From assembly GCA_051746985.1 (NCBI GenBank), contig JBNJFP010000001.1, forward strand, positions 88,645 to 152,644: a DNA stretch of 64,000 nt, written 5' to 3'. Source of the DNA: Fodinibius sp051746985. GTDB lineage: Bacteria > Bacteroidota > Rhodothermia > Balneolales > Balneolaceae. Every line of letters starts with the position of its first letter. Positions within the stretch are counted from its first letter, which is position 1. Positions 1 to 8,759 of the stretch are shown piece by piece. The notes under the pieces were generated by a model. That model saw only the letters and a program-made list of their open reading frames with translations, searched no databases and was not told the origin of the DNA. The translations under genes and the position numbers were made by a program.

Positions 1-813
1 TTGTATCTGCGTATTGCTAACGAACTGTATTTAAAGCGCCTTATTGTGGGTGGATATGACGGCGTCTATGAATTCTCCAAAGACTTTCGTAACGAAGGGC
101 TATCCCGGTTCCACAATCCCGAATTTACCCAGGTTGAACTCTACGTAGCCTATGAAGATTACAACTGGATGATGGAGTTTGTGGAAAACATGCTGGAGGC
201 TGTTGCCAAAGCGCTTCATGGCTCCACAACAGTTACTGTGGGCGACAATGAAATTGATTTCTCAGCGCCCTGGCCACGTATCCCAATGTTTGAAGCCATT
301 GAAAGCGAAACGGGTAAAGATCTCTATGGTAAAGATTTAAATGAGCTCAAAGAAATTGCCGAAGAGCTACATATTGAGATCGAAGACAGCTTCGGTAAAG
401 GTAAAATTATTGACGAAATATTTGGCGAATACGTAGAACCGAAACTTATACAGCCAACCTTTATTACCGATTATCCCATTGAAATGAGTCCTCTTGCCAA
501 AAAACATCGCGAGAAAGAGGGACTCGTAGAACGCTTTGAGTGTATCTGCAACGGTAAAGAAATTGCCAATGCCTTCTCCGAGCTCAACGATCCCGTTGAC
601 CAGCGCCAGCGATTCGAGGAACAGGCGCGCCTTCGGGCACAAGGCGATGACGAGGCTATGGCCATCGACGAAGACTTTCTGCAAGCCCTCGAATACGGAA
701 TGCCTCCCACCGCGGGACTCGGCGTTGGTATCGACCGGCTGGCCATGATTATGACGAACTCGGATTCTATACGCGACGTACTGTTCTTCCCACAAATGAA
801 ACCGGAAAAGTAG
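1..813 (+). CDS. lysS: Lysyl-tRNA synthetase, class II (C-terminal part, cut by window edge)
   Basis: Charges tRNA-Lys with lysine in the cytoplasm. The frame is already open at base 1, so the first TTG is an internal Leu codon; the N-terminal anticodon-binding OB fold and motif 1 lie outside the window. The visible 270 residues contain class II motif 2 (FRNEGLSRFHNPEFTQVE, residues 29-46 of this piece) and motif 3 (GLGVGIDRLAMIM, about 240-252), which form the ATP-binding catalytic core. The gene ends at a normal TAG. The next gene starts 77 bases later on the same strand, across a repeat-like spacer. Confidence 0.96.
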   Translation: MYLRIANELYLKRLIVGGYDGVYEFSKDFRNEGLSRFHNPEFTQVELYVAYEDYNWMMEFVENMLEAVAKALHGSTTVTVGDNEIDFSAPWPRIPMFEAIESETGKDLYGKDLNELKEIAEELHIEIEDSFGKGKIIDEIFGEYVEPKLIQPTFITDYPIEMSPLAKKHREKEGLVERFECICNGKEIANAFSELNDPVDQRQRFEEQARLRAQGDDEAMAIDEDFLQALEYGMPPTAGLGVGIDRLAMIMTNSDSIRDVLFFPQMKPEK

Positions 814-890
814 TTATTTGTTGATTGTTGATGGTCATTGGGTCACCCCTCTGGCCATTAACGGTTAACTATTAACCAATAACAAATAGC
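814..890. repeat. Imperfect inverted-repeat spacer
   Basis: The lysS to permease spacer begins with TTATTTGTT and ends with AACAAATAG, giving 8-base complementary arms. Between them lie short, mutually similar words (TGATGGTCA against TGGCCATTA; GGTTAACTATTAACC). It reads like a decayed intergenic palindromic repeat rather than a promoter. No coding potential is seen. Confidence 0.35.
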
Positions 891-2117
891 ATGAACTTTG
901 AGTGGTATTTAGCCAAGCGGTATTTTAAAGGTAAGCGTAAGGGGTCGCGTTTTTTATCCTTTATAAAAATCATGGCTATCACCGGTGTGGCCATTGGGTC
1001 TGCGGGATTGCTTATTGCCCTCTCTGTGGTTCATGGCTTTAAATCGGTAATCGATAGTAAGGTCGTCGGCTTTGCCCCTCACCTTTCGGTATCTACTTTT
1101 AGCGGCAAAACTGTTGACGAGGCCGACACACTGCTGACGCATCTGGAGCAGTATCCAGAAATCGATAAGGCTCAAGCCGTTATCGAGGGACAAACCATGC
1201 TGCAAACCTCCGATGAAGTAACCGGCACTCTGCTTAAAGGGGTGGACAAAGAAGGCGATGTAACCGACATCAGGGAATATATAAGCGAGGGAGAATACGA
1301 TCTATCCACCGACAGCACTGGGCGTCCCGGCATTATTGTGGGATCTAAACTTGCCCAGTCAATCAATGCCGAGATCAATTCCACCCTGACAGCATACACA
1401 GTAGAAGGGCTCCCTTCTCCACTCAGTTCGCCAGAAATAAAGCAATTTCGTCTTACCGGCATCTATCAAACAGGTATCGGACAATTTGACGATGTTCTGG
1501 CCCTGGCTGACCGAAGGGAGATCGAAAAATTGTTTCATAAAACTCCCGACGACGCCTCAGCTATTGAAATCAGGCTCAACAGTCGATCCGATATTGAGCC
1601 CTTCGGAGAAGTGTTGGACAGCGAACTCAGCTACCCTTTCTATTCGGAAACCATTTTTGAGCGATACAGCAGCATCTTTGCATGGGTGGACCTGCAGGAA
1701 GAAACCATCCCCTTTGTTATTGCAGTGATGATCATCGTAGCAGCTTTTAACCTTATTGGCACCGTGCTGATGATGGTGCTCGAACGAACGCGCGATATCG
1801 GGATTCTAAAAACCATTGGTGCCAGCGACAAAAGTATTCGCGGTATCTTTTTGTTAGAGGGATTGTTTGTGGCGATAACAGGGCTACTGATTGGAATTTC
1901 ACTGTCGGTCGCCTTTGCGTGGGTGCAGTCAACCTATCACATTATTCCGCTATCCGAAGAAAACTACTACATGGCTTATGCCCCCGTGGAACCACACATG
2001 ATCGACTTTGTGCTGGTAACTGGCGTCACTCTTTTCCTTTGCGCCCTGGCCTCGTGGCTTCCTGCTCGTATTGCTGCTAAAACGGATCCGCTTAAAGTGA
2101 TTGCATACGGTCGATAA
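891..2117 (+). CDS. ABC transporter permease, LolC/LolE (FtsX-like) family
   Basis: Predicted inner-membrane permease of the lipoprotein-releasing type, 408 residues, the usual size for LolC/LolE. The layout fits the family: one transmembrane helix near residues 24-48, a large periplasmic domain (about 50-270), then three C-terminal helices (about 273-295, 322-345, 373-393) and a short PARIAAKTDPLKVIAYGR tail typical of these permeases. The LERTRDIGILKTIGAS segment after helix 2 is the conserved FtsX-family cytoplasmic loop. No cognate ATPase is adjacent; the nearest ABC ATPase (7208-7891) looks like FtsE. The role in lipoprotein release is inferred from family membership; a MacB-like export function is possible. 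Confidence 0.85.
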   Translation: MNFEWYLAKRYFKGKRKGSRFLSFIKIMAITGVAIGSAGLLIALSVVHGFKSVIDSKVVGFAPHLSVSTFSGKTVDEADTLLTHLEQYPEIDKAQAVIEGQTMLQTSDEVTGTLLKGVDKEGDVTDIREYISEGEYDLSTDSTGRPGIIVGSKLAQSINAEINSTLTAYTVEGLPSPLSSPEIKQFRLTGIYQTGIGQFDDVLALADRREIEKLFHKTPDDASAIEIRLNSRSDIEPFGEVLDSELSYPFYSETIFERYSSIFAWVDLQEETIPFVIAVMIIVAAFNLIGTVLMMVLERTRDIGILKTIGASDKSIRGIFLLEGLFVAITGLLIGISLSVAFAWVQSTYHIIPLSEENYYMAYAPVEPHMIDFVLVTGVTLFLCALASWLPARIAAKTDPLKVIAYGR

Positions 2118-2210
2118 AATTAAGCACGAAAAGCATCTCCCATTCCACAGCAGAGCACCGGAATAAGGATTAGTTTTTAATAAAGCTTAGATCAAAGAAA
2201 AGATCGATCC

Positions 2211-3845
2211 TTACACCTGCATAACGCCCGTTTTAAACTCTTCGATATCGGGATTATGATTCGCACACTTAATGGAGTGGGAAATACGATCACGGGTTTC
2301 AACCGGGTTGATAATCCCATCCACCCATAAACGAGCAGCAGCATAACGAACGTCCGTCTGATGGTCATAGCGTTCACTGATCTCCCTCATAATTTCCTGC
2401 TCTTCCTCTTCTGTAATTTCCTTTCCCTGTTTTTCCAGCGTTGATACCCGAATTTGGGTCAATACCTTTGCGGCCTGCGTTCCACCCATCACCGCAATTT
2501 GTGCTGACGGCCATGCGTACATAAAGCGCGGATCGTAGGCGCGTCCGCACATGGCATAATTACCAGCCCCATAACTGTTGCCAACAACAATAGTAATTTT
2601 AGGGACCGTACTGTTGGAAACCGCATTCACCATCTTCGCCCCATCTTTGATAATTCCGCCTTGTTCCGCTCGTTTACCAATCATGAAACCGGATACATCC
2701 TGCAAGAAAACAATAGGGATTTTTTTCTGATTGCAATTCATGATAAAACGGGCCGCCTTATCGGCAGAATCAGAATAAATGACGCCGCCCACCTGCATTT
2801 CGCCCTGTTTGGTGCGCGTTACCTTTCGCTGATTGGCGACAATACCCACGCTCCAGCCATCCACACGGGCAAAACCTGTAATGAGGGTTTGTCCATAGCC
2901 TTTTTTGAACTCGGTAAAAGAATCCTCATCAACAATACATTCGAGCACCTTATTCATATCGTACGGCTTGGTACGATCATCGGGGAATATTTTAAAGATC
3001 TCTTCCGGATTGCGTGCGGGGGCAACGGCTTCTTTGCGATTAAATCCAACCTTATCGAAGGGACCTAATTTATCAACCAAATCACGAACGGTAGAAAGAC
3101 ATTCCTCATCATCATCCATTTTATAATCGGTAACCCCGCTAATTTCTGTATGAGTGGTAGCTCCACCCAGGGTTTCGTTATCAACGTCCTCACCAATAGC
3201 CGCTTTCACCAAATAACTTCCCGCTAAAAATACACTACCGGTACCATCGACAATTAGAGCCTCATCGCTCATAATGGGCAAATAGGCACCCCCAGCCACA
3301 CAACTACCCATAATGGCTGCAATTTGTGGGATGCCTTCAGCACTTAGCCGAGCGTTATTCCGAAAAATGCGTCCAAAGTGTTCTTTATCGGGAAAAATCT
3401 CATCCTGCATAGGCAAATATACCCCGGCTGAATCTACCAAATAAAGTATAGGTAGCTTATTTTCGAGGGCAATTTCCTGAGCTCGCAGATTCTTTTTTGC
3501 CGTGATGGGAAACCAAGCTCCTGCCTTTACCGTAGCATCATTGGCAACGATCACACAATCACGCCCCGATACCGTTCCAATGCCCGTAACAACGCCGCCA
3601 GAGGGACAGCCTCCCTCATCTTCATACATTTCATAACCAGCCCAGAGCCCCAATTCATATAATTTAGTACCCTCATCAATAAGTTGATCAATACGTTCTC
3701 GGGCAGTCAGCTTACCCTTTTTATGCTGCTTTTTAATTCGCTTTTCTCCTCCTCCCTTTTTAATCTGCTCTTCGGCATTGTTGATCTCGTCGATTAGTGC
3801 TTTCAGCTCTTGTGGAGATGCTTTTTTTGACTCTTGGGAACTCAT
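2211..3845 (-). CDS. Acyl-CoA carboxylase beta subunit (methylcrotonyl-CoA type carboxyltransferase)
   Basis: Carboxyltransferase subunit of a biotin-dependent acyl-CoA carboxylase, 544 residues. It transfers carboxyl from biotin to an acyl-CoA. The N half (about 40-290) and C half (about 300-530) are the two crotonase-like domains. Segments such as IFPDKEHFGRIFRNNARLSA and MGSCVAGGAYLPIMSDE resemble the methylcrotonyl-CoA carboxylase group (leucine degradation) more than propionyl-CoA carboxylase, but substrate cannot be fixed by eye. The N-terminal 60 residues are Lys/Glu-rich. No biotin-carrying alpha subunit lies beside it. It is divergent from the GWxTD gene across a 155-base spacer. Confidence 0.88.
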   Translation of the reverse strand: MSSQESKKASPQELKALIDEINNAEEQIKKGGGEKRIKKQHKKGKLTARERIDQLIDEGTKLYELGLWAGYEMYEDEGGCPSGGVVTGIGTVSGRDCVIVANDATVKAGAWFPITAKKNLRAQEIALENKLPILYLVDSAGVYLPMQDEIFPDKEHFGRIFRNNARLSAEGIPQIAAIMGSCVAGGAYLPIMSDEALIVDGTGSVFLAGSYLVKAAIGEDVDNETLGGATTHTEISGVTDYKMDDDEECLSTVRDLVDKLGPFDKVGFNRKEAVAPARNPEEIFKIFPDDRTKPYDMNKVLECIVDEDSFTEFKKGYGQTLITGFARVDGWSVGIVANQRKVTRTKQGEMQVGGVIYSDSADKAARFIMNCNQKKIPIVFLQDVSGFMIGKRAEQGGIIKDGAKMVNAVSNSTVPKITIVVGNSYGAGNYAMCGRAYDPRFMYAWPSAQIAVMGGTQAAKVLTQIRVSTLEKQGKEITEEEEQEIMREISERYDHQTDVRYAAARLWVDGIINPVETRDRISHSIKCANHNPDIEEFKTGVMQV

Positions 3846-4000
3846 ATTAATGGGTAATGATTTAATGGAATAATAGTTAGCTGTTTAAAGGCGTTTCAAA
3901 ATAACGAATTTTAGCAATCACCAAAGCATTGATTCTATCTATTCCGACAGAAGTTCATTAATTTAATCTCTGGTAAAAATCTCAAAAAACTGTTTGCCTT

Positions 4001-5413
4001 GTGAAAACGACTACATCCTATTTTTCATTTATACTCCTATTGTTGTTTATAGGAATTTTGACAACAGACAGCTTAGCACAGCGTAACCTAAGCTATCAAG
4101 ACCTTGTCAACCGCAATCAGCAGCAAAACGGGTCCTTTGACTACATAACACTGCCCGACAGTAATGAAGATTTAGTTCAGTTTGTGGTTATTTTCAATCT
4201 GCCATATAACGCCCTGCCCTTCAAAAAGAACAGCGACCGATCCTCCGAATACGAATATGTAAGCACCCTTGAATTGGGATTGGAGGTCTTTAAATCCGGT
4301 GATGCCAACTTTGACAAAAAAGATAAAGACGACATTAACGTCGAGGGTTTAGATCCCGCCGGACGATCGTTCTGGTCGGATACCGTCTATGCCAAAAATT
4401 ATGATTCCACTCGCTCTGAAAATAAGTTTGCAAGCGGATTTATTAACGTTTCCCTAAATCCCGGCTCCTACAATTATGTACTGCAGATGAAGCGTGGCGA
4501 AAAAGTCGAAAGCCAGATCTCAAGAACCCGAAACATCAATTTAAAACCCTACGACGATAAAAAAGTGGGGAGTATCCTTTTCAGTTCTAACTTTAGTGAA
4601 AACAGAAATACTTCTCGCTTCATTTTAAACAGCAGGGGAAATACCGTAGCATATGCCAAGGATTTTTATGCAATGGCGTATTTGCCAAACTACAAAGAGA
4701 ATGCCACCTACACCATTGAAATTAAAAGGTTGAACCCTTTTAACAAAGATACAACAGTATCAGAAATGGTACACACCCAGGAGTTAAATGTAGATCATAT
4801 TAAAACCGATATTCGTCCCCGATTGACCTCCAGCGATGATAAGCCCAGCTTGGATTTAAAAAATGATGACAAAGGTTTTACCTATGCTGTCGTCAAAATC
4901 CCAAACAGTGAATTCCCAAACGCACTTTATGAAATTAGCATAAAAGACAATGAGGATAGGGTTGTTGCCCGCGACGATTTCCGATCCCGATGGATAGATA
5001 TGCCTGTAAGCCTGCTTAATCTGGATATTGCCATTGAGATGCTTCGCTTTATCACCGATAAAGAAACCATTCGAGAGATTTCAGATGGTAGCACTGCAAA
5101 ACGGGAACAAAAGTTCCGCGAATTTTGGGAAAAGCGCGATCCTACTCCCAATACCGAATTTAATGAGCTGATGGCCGAATACTATAAGCGCATTGATTAT
5201 GCTTATGAACACTTTTCTACCGAAAATACGGTGGGCTATAATAGCGACCGCGGCGAAGTGTATATAAAATATGGACCTCCTAACGATGTCAACCGAAAGT
5301 TCCCCCCGTCAGGAGCCACTACCGAAATATGGACCTATCCTAAGCAAAAATTTGTATTCAGGGCAACGACCGGATTCGGCGATTTTAAATTAATATCAAA
5401 TCAGTCAAGGTAA
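4001..5413 (+). CDS. GWxTD domain-containing secreted protein
   Basis: A 470-residue protein with an N-terminal signal peptide (hydrophobic core about residues 8-22, cleavage near LAQ), so exported. The C-terminal third matches the GWxTD domain of Bacteroidota-type proteins: EFWEKRDPTPNTEFNELM followed by a segment reading GYNSDRGEVYIKYGPPND from residue 412. The signature Gly-Trp-x-Thr-Asp is degenerate here (GYNSD). Function of the family is unknown. The start is GTG, which gives the signal peptide directly. pdxA begins 17 bases after its stop, so it probably leads the operon with pdxA, the methyltransferase and ftsE. Confidence 0.82.
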   Translation: MKTTTSYFSFILLLLFIGILTTDSLAQRNLSYQDLVNRNQQQNGSFDYITLPDSNEDLVQFVVIFNLPYNALPFKKNSDRSSEYEYVSTLELGLEVFKSGDANFDKKDKDDINVEGLDPAGRSFWSDTVYAKNYDSTRSENKFASGFINVSLNPGSYNYVLQMKRGEKVESQISRTRNINLKPYDDKKVGSILFSSNFSENRNTSRFILNSRGNTVAYAKDFYAMAYLPNYKENATYTIEIKRLNPFNKDTTVSEMVHTQELNVDHIKTDIRPRLTSSDDKPSLDLKNDDKGFTYAVVKIPNSEFPNALYEISIKDNEDRVVARDDFRSRWIDMPVSLLNLDIAIEMLRFITDKETIREISDGSTAKREQKFREFWEKRDPTPNTEFNELMAEYYKRIDYAYEHFSTENTVGYNSDRGEVYIKYGPPNDVNRKFPPSGATTEIWTYPKQKFVFRATTGFGDFKLISNQSR

Positions 5414-5430
5414 TTAGCAGCTATATTTCT

Positions 5431-6438
5431 ATGCAAAAACGGATCGCCATAAGTATTGGAGACATCAATGGCATTGGCCCTGAGGTGGTTCTTAAAACAC
5501 TCACAAACTATCCGTCAGAAGAAGTCACGCCCATCATATTGAGCTCCTCCAGCGTGCTCGAATATTACCTGGATACCTGCGACATTAATGATATTGAATA
5601 TCATAAAACTCCAAATGCTGGCCACATTATAGATGGCACTATCAACCTGTTGGAAAGCTATGGCGACAAACAGATATCCATAACCCCCGGAGAATTTACC
5701 AAGCAGTCAGGGACTTGCGCGATGCTGGCTGTAGAACAGGGATTACAGCTTTGCACCTCGGGACAAGCCGATGCGCTGGTTACTGCTCCCATATCAAAAG
5801 AAGCGGTAAACCTGGCCGGGTATCACATACCGGGACATACCGAATTTTTGGCTGATTATACCGGCACTGATGATTTTATGATGATGCTGGTGCATGATAA
5901 TCTGCGTGTGGGATTGGTTTCCATTCACATTCCACTTACCAAAGTGGCTTCGGCTATTACCAAAGAGACTGTGCGCAAAAAAATATTAGTAATGCACACT
6001 TCACTGCAAAACGATTTTGCCATCGACAAACCACGTATTGCCGTGTTGGGCCTTAATCCCCATGCGGGAGATGGAGGCGTAATTGGTACGGAAGAGCAGG
6101 AAATTATCAGTCCCGTTATTGAACAGGTCCAGTCGAAGGGATTGGAGGTTTTAGGTCCGTATCCCGCTGATGGTTTTTTTGGGAATAAAAAGTATGCTCA
6201 ATTTGATGGCATCCTTGCGATGTATCACGATCAGGGACTGGTCCCATTTAAAACGCTCTCGTTTGGTGGAGGCGTTAATTTTACTGCCGGATTACCGATC
6301 GTGCGAACTTCTCCCGATCACGGCACTGCTTTTGATATTGCCGGACAGAACAAAGCAGATCCATCTTCTTTTAGAGAAGCTTTTACCCTTGCCGGCCAGC
6401 TGGTTGAGAATCGCAAGCAGAGATCGTTACAATCATGA
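5431..6438 (+). CDS. pdxA: 4-hydroxythreonine-4-phosphate dehydrogenase
   Basis: NAD-dependent oxidation of 4-phospho-hydroxythreonine in the DXP-dependent pathway to pyridoxal phosphate. At 335 residues it is full length. Family signatures seen: N-terminal SIGDINGIGPEVVLK, TAPISKEAVNLAGYHIPGHT carrying a metal-binding His, LNPHAGDGG, and AMYHDQGLVPFK with further metal ligands, then RTSPDHGTAFDIAG near the C-terminus. Its TGA stop overlaps the ATG of the next gene (ATGA at 6435-6438), which indicates translational coupling. Confidence 0.95.
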   Translation: MQKRIAISIGDINGIGPEVVLKTLTNYPSEEVTPIILSSSSVLEYYLDTCDINDIEYHKTPNAGHIIDGTINLLESYGDKQISITPGEFTKQSGTCAMLAVEQGLQLCTSGQADALVTAPISKEAVNLAGYHIPGHTEFLADYTGTDDFMMMLVHDNLRVGLVSIHIPLTKVASAITKETVRKKILVMHTSLQNDFAIDKPRIAVLGLNPHAGDGGVIGTEEQEIISPVIEQVQSKGLEVLGPYPADGFFGNKKYAQFDGILAMYHDQGLVPFKTLSFGGGVNFTAGLPIVRTSPDHGTAFDIAGQNKADPSSFREAFTLAGQLVENRKQRSLQS

Positions 6439-7226
6439 CTCAACCCATAAATACATACCCCGAATACTCGAAGCTGGCGGATATTTATGACTCGGTGATG
6501 GAAGATGTCAACTACGAGCTCTGGGCCGATTTTATAGACGAAATTATGCTTCGTCACCATCCTGATCCCAAAACCGTACTTGAACTGGCCTGTGGTACTG
6601 GCTCTGTTTCACTTTTTCTGGATGAGCTGGAATGTTACTCCATTATGGGTACCGACAAGTCACCGCAGATGATTGATAAGGCACGTCAAAAAAATGACGC
6701 GATGATGTGCAACGTGACTTTTAAAGTGATGGATTTTCTGGATCTGCAGCTTGACAAACAGTTCGATGTTGTATTCTCGGTTTTCGACAGCATCAATTAT
6801 CTGCAGTCCGAAGATGAGGTAGCCACATTTTTATCGCAGACCCAAGAGGTAGTGGCGCCCGGGGGATTGCTGATCTTTGATTTTACAACGCCTAAAAACT
6901 CCATACAGGCCATTGATTACCTGAATAATGAAGAGGGTTACACCGAAGATAATTATCGTTATTTCAGAAAAAGCAGCTATGATGCGGAAAATCAGCTCCA
7001 TGAAAACACCTTTCGCATTCAAAAGTTGGGAAATGATCAGGAAACGGTCTTGGAACAATTTGAGGAAGTCCATCACCAGCGCATTTACACCTTACAACAA
7101 ATGCTTGATATTATCGATCAAACAGCGTATAACATACGGGCAAAATACAGCGGTTTTGAATTTGAGGAAGCCAATCAACAAAGTTTACGAATCACAATGG
7201 TGTTACAATGTCCCAACAATCAGTAA
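6435..7226 (+). CDS. Class I SAM-dependent methyltransferase, substrate unknown
   Basis: A 263-residue Rossmann-fold methyltransferase. The SAM-binding motif I reads VLELACGTGSVSLFL (about residues 49-63), followed by an acidic residue after strand 2 (MGTDKSPQMI) and motif LDKQFDVVFSVFDSINYL. It resembles the Methyltransf_25 type often found in Bacteroidota next to pdxA. Start overlaps pdxA by four bases and its end overlaps ftsE by 19 bases, so the three are co-translated. The substrate cannot be told from sequence. Confidence 0.8.
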   Translation: MTQPINTYPEYSKLADIYDSVMEDVNYELWADFIDEIMLRHHPDPKTVLELACGTGSVSLFLDELECYSIMGTDKSPQMIDKARQKNDAMMCNVTFKVMDFLDLQLDKQFDVVFSVFDSINYLQSEDEVATFLSQTQEVVAPGGLLIFDFTTPKNSIQAIDYLNNEEGYTEDNYRYFRKSSYDAENQLHENTFRIQKLGNDQETVLEQFEEVHHQRIYTLQQMLDIIDQTAYNIRAKYSGFEFEEANQQSLRITMVLQCPNNQ

Positions 7227-7891
7227 TTGAATTTTCTAACGTTAGCGTATCGTACAACCACCAGCCGGTGCTCGATAACATTAACTTTTCGCTGGAAAAC
7301 GGTGAATTTGCCTATCTCATTGGGCAAACCGGTGCTGGAAAAAGCTCATTTTTGCGATTAATCTACCGTGACCTGCTGCCAAATAACGGCCAGGTTCGCG
7401 TTGCCGATATGGATGTCACCTCCCTACCCGACAAAAAGGTACCTTACCTAAGGCGGCGGCTCGGTATTGTATTCCAGGATTTTCAGCTCCTGCCCGATCG
7501 TACCGTTTATGAAAATGTAGCCTTTTCGATGCAGGTAACAGGTGAAAGCAAAAGTTACATGAAACAACGTGTGCTTGAGGTACTGGGGATGGTGGGTTTA
7601 AGCCACAAACGTAAAAATATGCCTGGCGATCTGTCCGGTGGAGAAAAGCAGCGGGTGGTCATTGCTCGAGCCCTGGCCAATGAACCGCGCATTCTACTTG
7701 CCGACGAACCTACCGGCAACTTGGACCCAGGAGCCTCCGCAGAAATAATGGATCTGCTAAAGCAAATCAATAATCGAGGTATGGCCGTGCTCATGGTAAC
7801 ACACGATTACGACACAGTTAAGCAATATCCCTACCGTACGCTCAAACTTGAAAACGGTAAGCTTACGGAGATAGCAGTTAACAAGTTATAG
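7208..7891 (+). CDS. ftsE: Cell-division ABC ATPase FtsE
   Basis: Cytoplasmic ATPase that partners FtsX to regulate peptidoglycan hydrolases at the septum. 227 residues, the family length. Walker A is GQTGAGKSS (about residues 38-46), Q-loop VFQDFQLLPDRTVYENV, signature LSGGEKQRVVIARALANEPR, Walker B ILLADEPTGNLD, and H-loop TH in MVTHDYDTV. The TVYENVAFSMQVTG stretch favours FtsE over the LolD group. No ftsX is next to it; the permease at 891-2117 is LolC/E-like and on the other side of two operons. It overlaps the methyltransferase gene by 19 bases. Confidence 0.85.
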   Translation: MSQQSVIEFSNVSVSYNHQPVLDNINFSLENGEFAYLIGQTGAGKSSFLRLIYRDLLPNNGQVRVADMDVTSLPDKKVPYLRRRLGIVFQDFQLLPDRTVYENVAFSMQVTGESKSYMKQRVLEVLGMVGLSHKRKNMPGDLSGGEKQRVVIARALANEPRILLADEPTGNLDPGASAEIMDLLKQINNRGMAVLMVTHDYDTVKQYPYRTLKLENGKLTEIAVNKL

Positions 7892-7932
7892 AATAACGGC
7901 TCATCAAACTATAGTACGAGTTATACCTTCCC

Positions 7933-7965
7933 TTTTGCATTTACAGACCTTCGGTTGTATTTATG
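7933..7965 (+). promoter_or_regulatory. Putative Bacteroidota-type promoter
   Basis: TTTTG at 7933-7937, a 20-base spacer, then TATTTATG at 7958-7965, one mismatch from the TAnnTTTG -7 element. It lies 40 bases upstream of the secreted Gly-rich protein. Found by pattern only. Confidence 0.4.
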
Positions 7966-8004
7966 GATCTTTAAAATTGAATTTCTCATTTATGATTTCT
8001 ATAA

Positions 8005-8679
8005 ATGCGATTCCCAAAAAGCGCTATTGGAATAGGTATATTCCTGTTTCTATGTACTTCGTCAGGAATAGCACAAAACAGTAATTCCCAGTCGGCATCT
8101 TTACAATCCCAGCCTGCTTTAGATTCAAATAATTCCTCAACTGAATATAATCCTTCCCTGTCAGATCTTGGATGGCAATTTGGATCCGGAGCAGTATTCG
8201 GAGCTGCCGGTGGGTTTTTAGGTGGGTTCAGTGGCTATGCTGCAAATGGTTTCCAGAATAATTTGAATTCCATCTCCTTTATTTTCTTTGGAACAGCTGC
8301 CGGATATTTGGCAGGTACCAGTTTTGGGGTATACAACGCAGCAAATTCTCATCCCTACCAAGCATCTTTTGGTTCTATTTTATTTGGCAGTTTTCTGGGC
8401 ACAGGTATTGGAGTGGGTGGTATAATGGCAACAGGGAATTTAATTGACAATAATAGCGCGTCAAGAATCATCGGTATAGGTTTCGGCCTTTCAACTGTTA
8501 TTATCGGAGGAATGTTTCTAAACAGCCAAAGCATAAAAAAGAAGAAAAATCAATCATCAGCCTTGCTGAATGTAAACAATGGATCCACTCAGATAGCATC
8601 ACCAGCCATTAATCTGACAAAATTAAAGCAAACAGGATCAGCTAATAATAAAATCAAGCATGCTACACTCCTACGGTGA
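8005..8679 (+). CDS. Secreted Gly/Ala-rich membrane protein, unknown function
   Basis: Not recognised as a family. 224 residues with a signal peptide (core about 8-20, cleavage near GIAQ), a Ser/Gln/Asn-rich linker (about 25-50), then a glycine-zipper-like hydrophobic region (about 55-175: GAVFGAAGGFLGG, FFGTAAGYLAG, LGTGIGVGGI, GIGFGLSTVIIGG) in three or four helix-sized blocks, and a Lys-rich polar tail. Glycine-zipper proteins often sit in the outer membrane or span membranes, but function is not known. A promoter-like element lies 40 bases upstream. It stands alone between ftsE and queG. Confidence 0.7.
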   Translation: MRFPKSAIGIGIFLFLCTSSGIAQNSNSQSASLQSQPALDSNNSSTEYNPSLSDLGWQFGSGAVFGAAGGFLGGFSGYAANGFQNNLNSISFIFFGTAAGYLAGTSFGVYNAANSHPYQASFGSILFGSFLGTGIGVGGIMATGNLIDNNSASRIIGIGFGLSTVIIGGMFLNSQSIKKKKNQSSALLNVNNGSTQIASPAINLTKLKQTGSANNKIKHATLLR

Positions 8680-8759
8680 AACTGCTAAACATTTCTTTGT
8701 AAATACCTTACCTTTGCAATAGTATTAGCTTTTAATCCAAGCAGTTTAAACTACTCTGA

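Noticed and set aside
2661..3068. 135-codon frame opposite the carboxylase
   Set aside because: Antisense shadow of a strongly conserved gene; no independent signal.
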